Positions 37,955 to 48,654 of a DNA stretch of 64,000 nt are shown here, piece after piece. Source of the DNA: Roseimicrobium sp. ORNL1 (lineage in GTDB: Bacteria > Verrucomicrobiota > Verrucomicrobiia > Verrucomicrobiales > Verrucomicrobiaceae); contig NZ_CP049143.1 in assembly GCF_011044495.1 (NCBI RefSeq), positions 4,154,001 to 4,218,000 on the forward strand, in the 5' to 3' direction. A program made the translations under genes and the position numbers. The notes beneath the pieces were generated by a model, which was given only the letters and a program-made list of their open reading frames with translations, had not been told where the DNA came from and searched no databases. Positions within the stretch are counted from its first letter, which is position 1, and the number at the start of each line of letters is the position of its first letter.

Positions 37955-39135
37955 CGTTCTCAGGGAAAGATTTAATGCCCCCAACGGCAGACATGTCACC
38001 TGAGGTGTCAGATATTCTAGTCAAGGCACGAGAGCAATATGCGGCCGAAGACTTTGGAGCTGCCAAGGAAAGCTTTGATCGCGCCGTTGCGCTCGATCCC
38101 CACAACTACATCCTACTCACAAATCGAGCAGTCGTTGAATTGCAATTGAACCAAAAACAAGCCGCTCTTAATGACATTGAGGAGGCGACTCGCCTACACC
38201 GCCTTTTGCCTCCGCAAACCTCGAGTCGAGAGAAAGCCTATGAGCTAGTGATTGCGAATACGCGCATTCAAGCATACGCTTCTAACAATAAGGACGTTAA
38301 GGCCGTCCTCAAGGATATTGACCCCACCGTAAACGACGTCACGGATACCATAATGCGGATCTACGTTAGCGCAGGCAACGCAGCATTCAGCGCTCAATTA
38401 TGGAACGACGCAGCAGCAAATTACGAAACTGCAAAGAGCTTCGCGAGGGCTCTTCGGAACGACGAACTCGAACTTATATGCTATGTAAATGCGGCAAACT
38501 CTTTGTTTAACTTAAAGGGTCGAGAAGCAGAATCATTGGATCAAGCAAAGAAGGGTCTCGAATTACTCCCCGCTTTTAAACTCAACGTCGAGCGCTCAGC
38601 TTATTTCGGCGGCCAATTACTAAATGCAAAGGGACTTGCGTTGGGGGCTGTCTCCGACGCTCAATCAACTCTTGAAGAACAGGAAGGCATTTTTACCGAA
38701 GGTATAAGCAAGGTTGAAAAATACGCCCCCATTAGCGACTCCGGCGTGGATATTCTGGCATCTCTTCTAGGCAATCGTGGCGATGTTCGCTCAAAACTCG
38801 GAAACCTAGAGGGTGCGAGAGTCGATTTTACCGCTTCAATGAAGCGCTATATAAAGCGCCATGACGCAAGTGGAATTTCGAGACAACTGTCAGGTCTAGC
38901 AAAAATTTCCCTCTCGAAGAAGGATACTCAGTTGGGTTATGCGTACGCGGTTTCTGCAGTGAAGTTAGGCTCAAACAAGGTTGCTCGAGATCGGGACGAA
39001 GACCAACAACTTCTATCTTCATCAAAGGCATTACTTACCGAGGTCCAAATTCGTCAGGTCGATGGAAATCCCGCTTCCTTTCTGGCGAAGGAGACGGAAG
39101 TCGAAGAGTCCCGATGGAAAAGTCTGCTTCAATAG
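37955..39135 (+). pseudogene. 3' part of membrane/TPR gene interrupted by the IS element
   Basis: Continues in frame from the 5' part through GCG TTC TCA GGG AAA GAT TTA to the ATG at 37975, from which 386 residues could still be translated separately (MPPTADMSPEVSD). The sequence is a set of TPR helices: ILVKAREQYAAEDFGAAKES near the start, HNYILLTNRAVVELQLNQKQAAL, then FSAQLWNDAAANYETAKSFA and DVRSKLGNLEGARVDF. It lacks its own obvious promoter or ribosome binding site, though the IS end might supply transcription. Before the insertion the protein was membrane-anchored with a cytoplasmic TPR array. Confidence 0.8.
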
Positions 39136-39240
39136 CAGCATCACTATGTATGCCAAATTGGATGCGAATCCGAAGCCCAACCAATCTGCGCATCCCGGGT
39201 ACCACTTCTTACTTTCATGCCGGTTTCGCAGAATCAATCA

Positions 39241-39528
<288 letters not shown>

Positions 39529-40860
39529 TCATACCGACTCGCCAGCACTGGCCTCCCGTTTCTTGAGCTTCCTGATGGCCTTTGCCGCAAATTTGTTCTC
39601 CAAGTCGTTGGCATTGAGAATCACTTGGTTCTGATAGGCGACCAAGGCTCCCCGGCTCGAGTATCGGTGGAAAAGATGCGCGACCGGCACTTCTCCAGAC
39701 TCGACAAGTAGTTTGTCCGATGAACTCAGCCGCATCATTCGCCAGTGTCCCCACCCGGGCACCTGGAGTGCAAGGATTGTGTCGTCACCTGTTTCTGTCT
39801 GGCGTAGGGAGTAGCCGAGTTCAGTGTCCTCGTGGAGCAGCCGGCCATAGATGCGAAACTGCTCCACGATTAGCCGGTGTGTCTTGTTCTTCGGCAAGGA
39901 CTCATAGCGAACGGGACACTCGGCTTGAAACGCCAGCGAGGGGTTGGCCCTGAGTGTTTCCCACAAGGACGTGACAAACGCGTACTGTTCATATTCGATG
40001 GGCATCCAGCCATTCAGTCTGGCGACGATTTCCGTTGCCCGTCTTCCTCGGCAAACAATAGTTTGCGATATCTTTTGTGAGGTGAACCAGCTTTCAGTAA
40101 AGTGCAGATGCTCGACGAGAAAATGGATCACCTCCTGTCGCTCATATTCTCCATACCATTCGGCAAGTCGCCAAATGACGTAAGCGTCGTGAGTGAGGCG
40201 GAAATGCTCCTCAGCAGAGATTAGGCCTGCCGCGTAACGCTCGCAAATACCGACTTCATCGACCACTTGCGCCTCGCGAAACCACTTCTGCAGATAGGGC
40301 TTGGCGTCGAATTGCGGAAATGTTCGCAGGTAATGCGCCACATTGCGATTCTCCGCTGTATTTTCCCAACCCAAGCCTTCCTGCAAAGCAATCAGATTCT
40401 TCGGCAATTTCAAGAGAGCAGCAGATCGGAGAGCGGCATCTTGGGAGAGGCTGGCAAGAGCGGCGAGATACTCACTCTCCGGTCGTTGGTAGAAAAAGAA
40501 GCCGTTCAAGTGGTGGGCAAACTCATGAAGGCGGAATCTGCCGATGGCAGCGAGGACTTTGTCACGGAACTGGAGTGACTCATCTTCCAGCCAGCCCTTG
40601 ATCCGATGATGCAGCGATGGATGAAAAAGATGCTCGCAAGCAATCGGCACCATGCACCTCTCACGGGCGGCGTCTCCTTTGGCTATCTTTTCGTAGCAGG
40701 CATCTATCTGATCGGACGGCAAAGTCAGAATCTCTGGCAGCAAGCCATCTAATCGGGTCTCGAACCCGACATAAAGAGCCCACGCGCTCTTTAGTTTGCC
40801 GCACAGGGAACTGATCTTCTTTGCAGCTTGCGGATCGGCTTTCACAACGACGGCTCCCAC
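39529..40860 (-). CDS. Unrecognised soluble protein immediately downstream of thiC
   Basis: About 443 residues. GTG at 40860 follows the thiC TGA directly (TGAGTG); an alternative GTG lies 6 codons inward (VKADPQAA). The protein is helical in its first 230 residues ([31 protein letters not shown]) and rich in aromatic residues; [10 protein letters not shown] is suggestive of HExxH-like metal sites but lacks the second His spacing (HEFAHH). The C-terminal 110 residues look beta-rich ([26 protein letters not shown]). No signal or membrane segment. It is flanked by the intact thiC and the decayed thiC 3' copy. Function unknown. Confidence 0.65.
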   Translation of the reverse strand: MGAVVVKADPQAAKKISSLCGKLKSAWALYVGFETRLDGLLPEILTLPSDQIDACYEKIAKGDAARERCMVPIACEHLFHPSLHHRIKGWLEDESLQFRDKVLAAIGRFRLHEFAHHLNGFFFYQRPESEYLAALASLSQDAALRSAALLKLPKNLIALQEGLGWENTAENRNVAHYLRTFPQFDAKPYLQKWFREAQVVDEVGICERYAAGLISAEEHFRLTHDAYVIWRLAEWYGEYERQEVIHFLVEHLHFTESWFTSQKISQTIVCRGRRATEIVARLNGWMPIEYEQYAFVTSLWETLRANPSLAFQAECPVRYESLPKNKTHRLIVEQFRIYGRLLHEDTELGYSLRQTETGDDTILALQVPGWGHWRMMRLSSSDKLLVESGEVPVAHLFHRYSSRGALVAYQNQVILNANDLENKFAAKAIRKLKKREASAGESV

Positions 40861-43313
<2,453 letters not shown>

Positions 43314-43349
43314 GTGTGTTCTGACCTATTGTGGTGTGTGCCGGTGAAT

Positions 43350-43387
43350 AAAAATGAAAAAGCCATGCGCGGTGAGGCGGCATGGCT
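43350..43387 (-). terminator. Leader terminator downstream of the TPP riboswitch
   Basis: On the minus strand agccatgc and gcatggct (43380-43387 and 43361-43368) form an 8-bp stem with a GC-rich loop, followed by ttttt catttttatt. Its position just after the riboswitch and before the small membrane-protein gene fits a transcription-termination expression platform. Confidence 0.75.
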
Positions 43388-43424
43388 GTCGTGCGGTGTT
43401 GGATGAGATTCTTTTCCGTGCGGT

Positions 43425-43530
43425 CGGCTTTGCTCCCTGCGGCGGCATTACCCGCATCAGGTCCAAAGGGTTCCCCGCGGTGTGCGGAATCTCAGCCAGC
43501 CTGCGCCAGCGCCCCTGCGATGTGCTGGGA
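43425..43530 (-). promoter_or_regulatory. TPP (thi-box) riboswitch
   Basis: Minus strand reads GGCTGAGA...CGCGGGGAACCC, then GGACCTGATGCGGGTAATGCCGCCGCAGGGA, which are the conserved CUGAGA and ACCUGAU...GUAAUNCC...GCGNAGGGA cores of the thiamine pyrophosphate aptamer. It lies upstream of a small membrane-protein gene and thiC. Confidence 0.95.
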
Positions 43531-43569
43531 GTGTGGGGGATGCGCGGGGGAAAGTCAAGGGCGGGGGCA

Positions 43570-43766
43570 GGTTGATGGTTTAGGGTTGATAGTTGATAGC
43601 CTGAGACCGCTCGGGATACACCGGCTGAGGCGTCAGGAGGCCACGTAGCAAACCAAGATGACATGCGTGCGCCAGCAAGCTCCCTTGCTGCTTGCAATGC
43701 CGCCGGCCCGCGGACCTAAAACCGCCTCCCCTCAGGCTATCAACTATCGACCACAGACCATCAACC
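43570..43766. repeat. Fold-back inverted repeat (36-bp arms)
   Basis: Arms 43570-43605 (ggttgatggtttagggttga...) and 43731-43766 are inverted copies matching at about 32 of 36 positions, separated by 125 bp of GC-rich sequence. It lies between the riboswitch and the glycosyltransferase gene, where no gene is seen. Such paired gttgatagttgat tracts may be a mobile or extragenic repeat family. They could also insulate the two divergent transcription units. Confidence 0.65.
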
Positions 43767-43834
43767 CTACCACAGCTTCCGCAAATTTCGCTTGCTTGGG
43801 ACTCGCTACGGTTCAGGGATGATGGTTCCCGTCC

Positions 43835-44542
43835 ATGCCAGATTCCTCACCCCAGCTCTCCGTCGTTGTGCCGCTCTACAATGAGGAGGAAAACGTGCCC
43901 GATATGCAGAGCCAGCTCACGGCCGCCCTCGCCGGCCATGACTTTGAACTCATCTTCGTAGATGACGGCAGCTCGGACGGCACGGCGGCAAAGGTGCAGA
44001 AGGATGCGCGGGTGCGGCTGCTGCGTTTCCCCAAGAACTCGGGACAGAGCGCGGCGATGTACGCAGGCATCATGGCGGCGAAGGGCGAGATCATCGCCAT
44101 GCTGGATGGCGACCTGCAGAATGATCCGGCGGACATCCCTTCGCTGGTGAAAAAGCTGGATGAGGGATTCGACTTTGTGTGTGGCTACCGGAAGAAGCGG
44201 AAGGACACGGCCTTCAAGCGCGTGCAGAGCCGCATCGCGAATGCGGTACGCAGCCGGTTCATCGGCGATGGCGTGCGGGACACGGGCTGCTCGCTGAAGG
44301 CGATGCGCAAGGAGTGCCGTAGTGCACTGCTGCCCTTCAATGGCATGCACCGCTTCATTCCCGCGCTGATCCGGCATTCAGGTTTCCGCATTACGGAAGT
44401 GCCGGTGAATCACCGTCCGCGCATCCACGGGGTGAGCAAATACACCTTCTGGAGCCGCGCACTGCGGGCGACAAAGGACATGTTTGGCGTGAGCTGGCTG
44501 CTGAGCCGTCGCGTGCGGGTGGAGTTTAACGAGGAGAAGTAG
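43835..44542 (+). CDS. Family 2 glycosyltransferase, DPM1-like
   Basis: 235 residues. GT2 GT-A fold: SVVVPLYNEEENV, IFVDDGSSDGT, NSGQSAAMYAGI, then the metal/nucleotide site MLDGDLQNDPADIP and the later DTGCSLKAMRKE and MHRFIPALIR segments typical of dolichyl- or undecaprenyl-phosphate sugar transferases. Unlike GtrB-type relatives it has no C-terminal membrane helices and stops at about residue 235. It probably transfers a sugar from a nucleotide donor to a lipid or protein acceptor at the inner face of the membrane. ATG 43835. Confidence 0.92.
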   Translation: MPDSSPQLSVVVPLYNEEENVPDMQSQLTAALAGHDFELIFVDDGSSDGTAAKVQKDARVRLLRFPKNSGQSAAMYAGIMAAKGEIIAMLDGDLQNDPADIPSLVKKLDEGFDFVCGYRKKRKDTAFKRVQSRIANAVRSRFIGDGVRDTGCSLKAMRKECRSALLPFNGMHRFIPALIRHSGFRITEVPVNHRPRIHGVSKYTFWSRALRATKDMFGVSWLLSRRVRVEFNEEK

Positions 44543-45035
44543 TGGTGTGCGTGTGACGTGGCGTGGCAAGGGCAGGAGGGAATGGCCGCAAAAGAACGCA
44601 GAGAACGCAAAAGGTTGGGAGAGTTGGCTTCTTGGCAGAGCTGACCGGTGAGGCATACAGCTGTGGTGGTAGTAAACTGCTGCTGTCGGGCCGGAAGGCC
44701 CAACGCCCACTGTCAGGCCAGAAGGCCTAACCTCCGTGAGGAGGCTGCATCACTCGTGGCCTTTGCAGGCTCTGCTTCGAAGCATGCCGACGCCCGGACT
44801 GCCATGTGGCCGGCGCATCTTTATCAAGAAAGACTCCATCTTTCCCTGCGTCCTTGGTTGCTTTGCCCCTTTGCGTTTAACCAGAAACCTCCATACAACT
44901 TCGCGAGGGGACTCGCGAGTTACGTTAAATTCCTTCGCATTCGCTGACTGTCTTCTTGTTATGCAGCAAGGGATTGCATATCTTTCTTGACTCCCTGCTC
45001 GCATTCATCATGCTCGCACGCCAACGTCACCACTC
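44543..45035. other. 490-bp intergenic region with repeat copy
   Basis: No convincing gene. It contains short direct and inverted tracts (cgcaaaagaacgcagagaacgcaaaag near 44588) and copy 1 of the double-hairpin repeat (44685-44735). The promoter of the COG2958-like gene should lie near its right end. Confidence 0.5.
44685..44735. repeat. Double-hairpin dispersed repeat, copy 1
   Basis: Two adjacent palindromes, gtcgggccggaaggcccaac and gtcaggccagaaggcctaac, are joined by gcccact and followed by ctcc. The same layout is found at 48441-48489. Possibly a REP-like extragenic element. Confidence 0.65.
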
Positions 45036-45995
45036 ATGAGTCTTCGCGAACAGTTGCGCGACATCCTCCCACAGATACTTCCCGCCAGTCCGCTGGAGGC
45101 TATCAAGGGTACTGAACTCATTCGTCTGGTGCGGCACAAGCTGCCGGATGACTACAGCGACGCAACGCTGCGCTACCATTTCTCCATTCTTTCCTACGAT
45201 CCGACCTCTCCGATTGCAAAGGTGGACCAGGGCCAGGGTTACTACCTGCGGCTGAACAAGAGCGAATCCCGCAATGAAGCGATGCACCTCGGCATCTTCG
45301 GCGCGGACGCGTCGCCGGTGGACCTAGTCTCGCTGCGCTACGCGCGCTTCCGCAGTGTGGTGGAGCGCCACTGCGTGCACGGTGGTCGCTACCCCTTCGC
45401 CCTCATGCAGGCGCCCGGTGGGCACTGGGAACTGCCGGATCTGGTGATCACCGACTGGGATTTCGAGACGGACAATGACGACACGCCGCGGCTGGATGAA
45501 ACCATGCTGAACCTGAAACGGTGCCTCGGCGTCTCCACGGTGGAACTCACGGCGGCGCAGTTGAAGCTCAGCATCACGCTGGACTCGTGTAATGAGGACT
45601 TCTTCAAAACCCTGAGCGCCACGCGCTGGTCGAACAAGGGAGAAATCCTCATCGCCGAGCGCGTGAGTGACGAGGCGCTGGTGGAGACGCTGCGCACCCT
45701 CGGTCACCAGCACGGCGTCGGCATCACGAGCTTCGGCCTCGACCTGGATCTGCTGGATGAGCTGCCGCTGCCAGATGACATCCGGAGGATGAGTGCGGCG
45801 GAATTCGAATCACTCCAGACCCTGCTGAAGCCCCAGCGCATTTCGATTGGCTCGCATCGTTCGCACCTCGACTGGCAGCACCTTTCCACGCTGAAGAAGA
45901 AGCACGACTGCCTCTCGCGCATGCTTCGCTGGCTGAATGACTGCCTGGAGAATCGGAAGCCGGTATGGCCGGCGCGTGAGCGCGAGGAGGGCTGA
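45036..45995 (+). CDS. Unknown protein with N-terminal winged helix, HrgA/COG2958-like
   Basis: 319 residues. Residues 1-70 (LEAIKGTELIRLVRHKLPDDY, TLRYHFSILSYDP) resemble a winged-helix HTH as found at the N-terminus of COG2958 proteins. The following region, HGGRYPFALMQAPGGHWELPDLVITDWDFE, has the spacing of the predicted PD-(D/E)xK-like or restriction-associated domain, but I cannot assign a full catalytic set. The C-terminal 120 residues are helical and basic. No membrane segment. Related proteins are found near restriction-modification genes; none is present here. ATG 45036. Confidence 0.55.
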   Translation: MSLREQLRDILPQILPASPLEAIKGTELIRLVRHKLPDDYSDATLRYHFSILSYDPTSPIAKVDQGQGYYLRLNKSESRNEAMHLGIFGADASPVDLVSLRYARFRSVVERHCVHGGRYPFALMQAPGGHWELPDLVITDWDFETDNDDTPRLDETMLNLKRCLGVSTVELTAAQLKLSITLDSCNEDFFKTLSATRWSNKGEILIAERVSDEALVETLRTLGHQHGVGITSFGLDLDLLDELPLPDDIRRMSAAEFESLQTLLKPQRISIGSHRSHLDWQHLSTLKKKHDCLSRMLRWLNDCLENRKPVWPAREREEG

Positions 45996-46034
45996 GCCCC
46001 CTCCCCTTTTCTAGGCACACCGCCACTCGCTCAC

Positions 46035-46472
46035 TCAGTGCGCGTGGTCGCCACCATGGCAGCTGAAGCTGCGATAGGTGACGAGCAACGTGGCGGGCTT
46101 CGCTACATCCAGGAAGGAAACGAGCGCGGGGCCAGCTATCAAGAAGCGACCACCATTTGCCTGATGCTTGACCATCACCGGCACGTCAAAGATGGCATTT
46201 GCGTAACCGCGGACCACGCGCATGCAGGGGATCTTTTCACCCGCTTGGGAGGACTGGTCGCCGAAGCCGTTGTCGTAGTGCAGCGTAACAATCTCGATGG
46301 TCTCCCCCTCGGCCACACGAACCTCGGTAGTGGCGGAGGGATAGACCAGGGTCACGTAGTCCTCGGCCCGAGCCGGACCGGCTATGATGAAGAAGCCAGT
46401 CGCGACGAGGGACAGGCACAGGAGGAGGAAACGGCGGGAGTAGCGAGGTTGTGAAGCAGGTTGCGCTTTCAT
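46035..46472 (-). CDS. Small secreted protein of unknown function
   Basis: 145 residues from ATG 46472, with twin-arginine-like or Sec signal peptide (RRFLLLCLSLVATGFFIIAG then ARA). The mature part is beta-rich (YVTLVYPSATTEVRVAEGETIEIVTL) and ends in FSCHGGDHAH, a possible metal-binding tail. The start overlaps the divergent plus-strand frame by 2 bp, but the true divergent gene starts later. Function unknown. Confidence 0.65.
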   Translation of the reverse strand: MKAQPASQPRYSRRFLLLCLSLVATGFFIIAGPARAEDYVTLVYPSATTEVRVAEGETIEIVTLHYDNGFGDQSSQAGEKIPCMRVVRGYANAIFDVPVMVKHQANGGRFLIAGPALVSFLDVAKPATLLVTYRSFSCHGGDHAH

Positions 46473-46614
46473 GCCGCCATGGACGGAGGGCGCGTGGAGT
46501 TTATTCGACGGAAAGTGGAAGGGCGCGAAAAACTGCCACCTACCCGCCTGCTGGATTCGCCCGGGCACGGCTTCCGATTGCCCGGCTTTAGGCTCTCCGT
46601 ATGATGACTCCCTC

Positions 46615-47889
46615 ATGCCCCTTCGCCATTTCCTCATCGCATGCCTGCGCCCCCTCGTCTGCGCCTTCTGCGTATCTGGCTTTTCCATCCAAGGACACGC
46701 GCAGAATACGGACCCCTTCCCCACCCCGCTCAGCAAGAAGGGGCTGCAGGTACAGATGGTGGATGATGCGCTGGCGCTGGGTGTCCATCACGCTGCGGTG
46801 AATGTGAGCCTTGGCGCGCTGTTTCAGCTCGGTGAGAAGCCCGGAGAGCTGCGGTTCGATGCCGGATACCTCGCAAGTCTCGACAAACAAGTGAAGCCGC
46901 TCAGCGATGCCGGTGTGGTGGTGTATTTCATCCTGCTGGCCTATCCCACTGGAGATGCCGCGAAGGACGCAGTGCTGCTGCATCCCGCTCGCAGGAAGGA
47001 TGGAAAGTTCAACATCGCAGCATTCAATACCGCCACGGCGGAAGGCTTGTCCCTTTACCGCTCGCTCATCTCCCTCCTCGCAGAGCGCTACAGCGGCGCG
47101 CATCCGGAGCATGGCCGAGTGTGGGGTTACATCGTGGGGAATGAGGTAGACTCGCACTGGATGTGGTACAACCTAGGCAATGCTCCCATGACCCAGGTGG
47201 CCAGCGAGTACGAGAAGGCGGTACGCGCCACCCATGAAGAGGTGAGCAAGCACTCGGCTCACGGGCGGGTGTACCTGTCCTTCGACCATCACTGGAATAC
47301 CTCCATGCCCGGCATCAGCGCCGAGGAGGCGTGCAAGGGACGCGATTTGCTGGATACCTTTGCGAAGCTCGCGCGCGAACGCGGGGACTTTGAGTGGCAT
47401 GTCGCGCACCACCCGTATCCGGATGACCTGGGCAATCCACGCACGTGGCTGGACAAGGCGGCGCTACCCAATGTGGACAGTCCGCACATCACCTTCAAGA
47501 ATCTCGAAGTCGCCTGCGACTACATGAAGCGCCCCGAGCTTCTCTGGCAGGGACAGCCACGCCGCATCATTCTCAGCGAGCAGGGCATCCACTGCCTGGC
47601 TGCGCCGGAGGGCGCGGAGCTGCAGGCCGCAGGCTATGCTTACGCATGGGAGAAGGTGACGCGGCAGGCTGGCATCGACGCGCTCATCTGGCATCGGCAT
47701 GTGGACCATGCGCATGAGGGAGGTCTGCGTTTGGGCCTGTGGGAAAATCAAGCCGGGAGCATCGCGACACCGGGAAAGAAGCGTGAGATCTACGGGTTGT
47801 TTTTGAAGGCAGGTACACCGGAATGGACGGACTTGGCGAAGAAGTACCTGCCGATCGTGGGGCTGAAGTCGTGGGATGAATTGAAGTAA
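46615..47889 (+). CDS. Secreted GH-A-clan-like TIM-barrel protein (DUF5722)
   Basis: 424 residues with signal peptide (MPLRHFLIACLRPLVCAFC ... GHAQN). It has GH-A features: a Glu in GYIVGNEVDSHWMW as candidate acid/base at the end of strand 4, and a Glu in RIILSEQGIHC as candidate nucleophile at the end of strand 7, with HHPYPDD between. DUF5722 proteins are predicted glycoside hydrolases whose substrate is unknown. ATG 46615 is chosen for the signal peptide, though the frame opens earlier. Confidence 0.82.
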   Translation: MPLRHFLIACLRPLVCAFCVSGFSIQGHAQNTDPFPTPLSKKGLQVQMVDDALALGVHHAAVNVSLGALFQLGEKPGELRFDAGYLASLDKQVKPLSDAGVVVYFILLAYPTGDAAKDAVLLHPARRKDGKFNIAAFNTATAEGLSLYRSLISLLAERYSGAHPEHGRVWGYIVGNEVDSHWMWYNLGNAPMTQVASEYEKAVRATHEEVSKHSAHGRVYLSFDHHWNTSMPGISAEEACKGRDLLDTFAKLARERGDFEWHVAHHPYPDDLGNPRTWLDKAALPNVDSPHITFKNLEVACDYMKRPELLWQGQPRRIILSEQGIHCLAAPEGAELQAAGYAYAWEKVTRQAGIDALIWHRHVDHAHEGGLRLGLWENQAGSIATPGKKREIYGLFLKAGTPEWTDLAKKYLPIVGLKSWDELK

Positions 47890-47945
47890 GCCACTACCAG
47901 CCCTACCTTGACGGAGCGGCATTTTCGGCGACCTCGTTGGTTACT

Positions 47946-48401
47946 ATGGGCCTCGACTCTGTTGAACTTGTGATGGCTTGGGAAGAGGGATTCGGAATTG
48001 CTATCCCCAATGAGGTGGCAGAGGGCATGATCACGCCCGCTATTGTGATTGACTGGATCAGCAAGCGGGTGGGTGCCTCCGGGGAATGCAATCCCTGCTT
48101 CTCGATGGTGGGGTTCCACCGGATACGCGAGCAGCAATTCACCACTCATGGAATTCCCCGGCGTGCCGTGAGGCTGAATAGCTTGATGCCCGACGCATGG
48201 ATAACGTCCCACACCGTACGTGACGAAGTGCGATGCCGAGTCAGGACTCGTGCCATGGCATTGATAAAGCGGCGCAAGCTCGACCCTCGATGGAAGCGCA
48301 ATGAGGTGCGTGAAGTCGTGCGCGAGATTGTACGCGAGCAGATTGGCGTGCAGGAGTTTTCCGATAAGGATCACTTCATCCGTGATCTTGGGATTGATTG
48401 A
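47946..48401 (+). CDS. Acyl-carrier-like protein with its two halves in reversed order
   Basis: 151 residues from ATG 47946. It begins with the phosphopantetheine-site half of an acyl carrier protein, MGLDSVELVMAWEEGFGIAIP then IVIDWISKRV, where the Ser of LDS is the attachment point. A basic middle region of about 70 residues follows, and the C-terminus KRNEVREVVREIVREQIGV then FIRDLGID matches the N-terminal half of an ACP up to the DLGxD that normally precedes the Ser. The order is thus C-half, spacer, N-half. No clear ribosome binding site. It starts about 55 bp after the GH-like gene. Its partner enzymes are not evident here. Confidence 0.6.
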   Translation: MGLDSVELVMAWEEGFGIAIPNEVAEGMITPAIVIDWISKRVGASGECNPCFSMVGFHRIREQQFTTHGIPRRAVRLNSLMPDAWITSHTVRDEVRCRVRTRAMALIKRRKLDPRWKRNEVREVVREIVREQIGVQEFSDKDHFIRDLGID

Positions 48402-48440
48402 TCTGTGAGCGACACTGACGGGGCACAGCACCGTCCTCTC

Positions 48441-48489
48441 GTCAGGCCAGAGGCCTAACGCCCACTCTCAGGCGGGACGCCTAACCTCC
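48441..48489. repeat. Double-hairpin dispersed repeat, copy 2
   Basis: gtcaggccagaggcctaac then gcccact then ctcaggcgggacgcctaac and ctcc; same layout as 44685-44735, with some base changes that keep pairing in both hairpins. Confidence 0.65.
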
Positions 48490-48600
48490 TTTTCTGAAGT
48501 TCATTACTGCTTGGTTGCTTTCGCTGCTTTGCGATGAAACCCACCTGCTCGGCTATCACCACCAACCCAGAGTCGTCTCTTCTATGCACCGCCTACGCGT

Positions 48601-48640
48601 AAAGCGGCGATCCCGCCATGCAGGAACGCCGCTTTTTTCA
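48601..48640. terminator. Hairpin terminator, possibly bidirectional
   Basis: Stem aaagcggcg / cgccgcttt (48601-48609 with 48627-48635) with a long loop, followed by tttttt rightwards; leftwards the T-run is only ttt. It lies 15-55 bp after the amt stop and 200 bp after the acyl-carrier-like gene. Confidence 0.6.
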
Positions 48641-48654
48641 ATTATGTCGCTGAG

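Noticed and set aside
44648-44947. 99-residue plus-strand frame before the COG2958-like gene
   Set aside because: It runs through the double-hairpin repeat and has no plausible start signal or family likeness.
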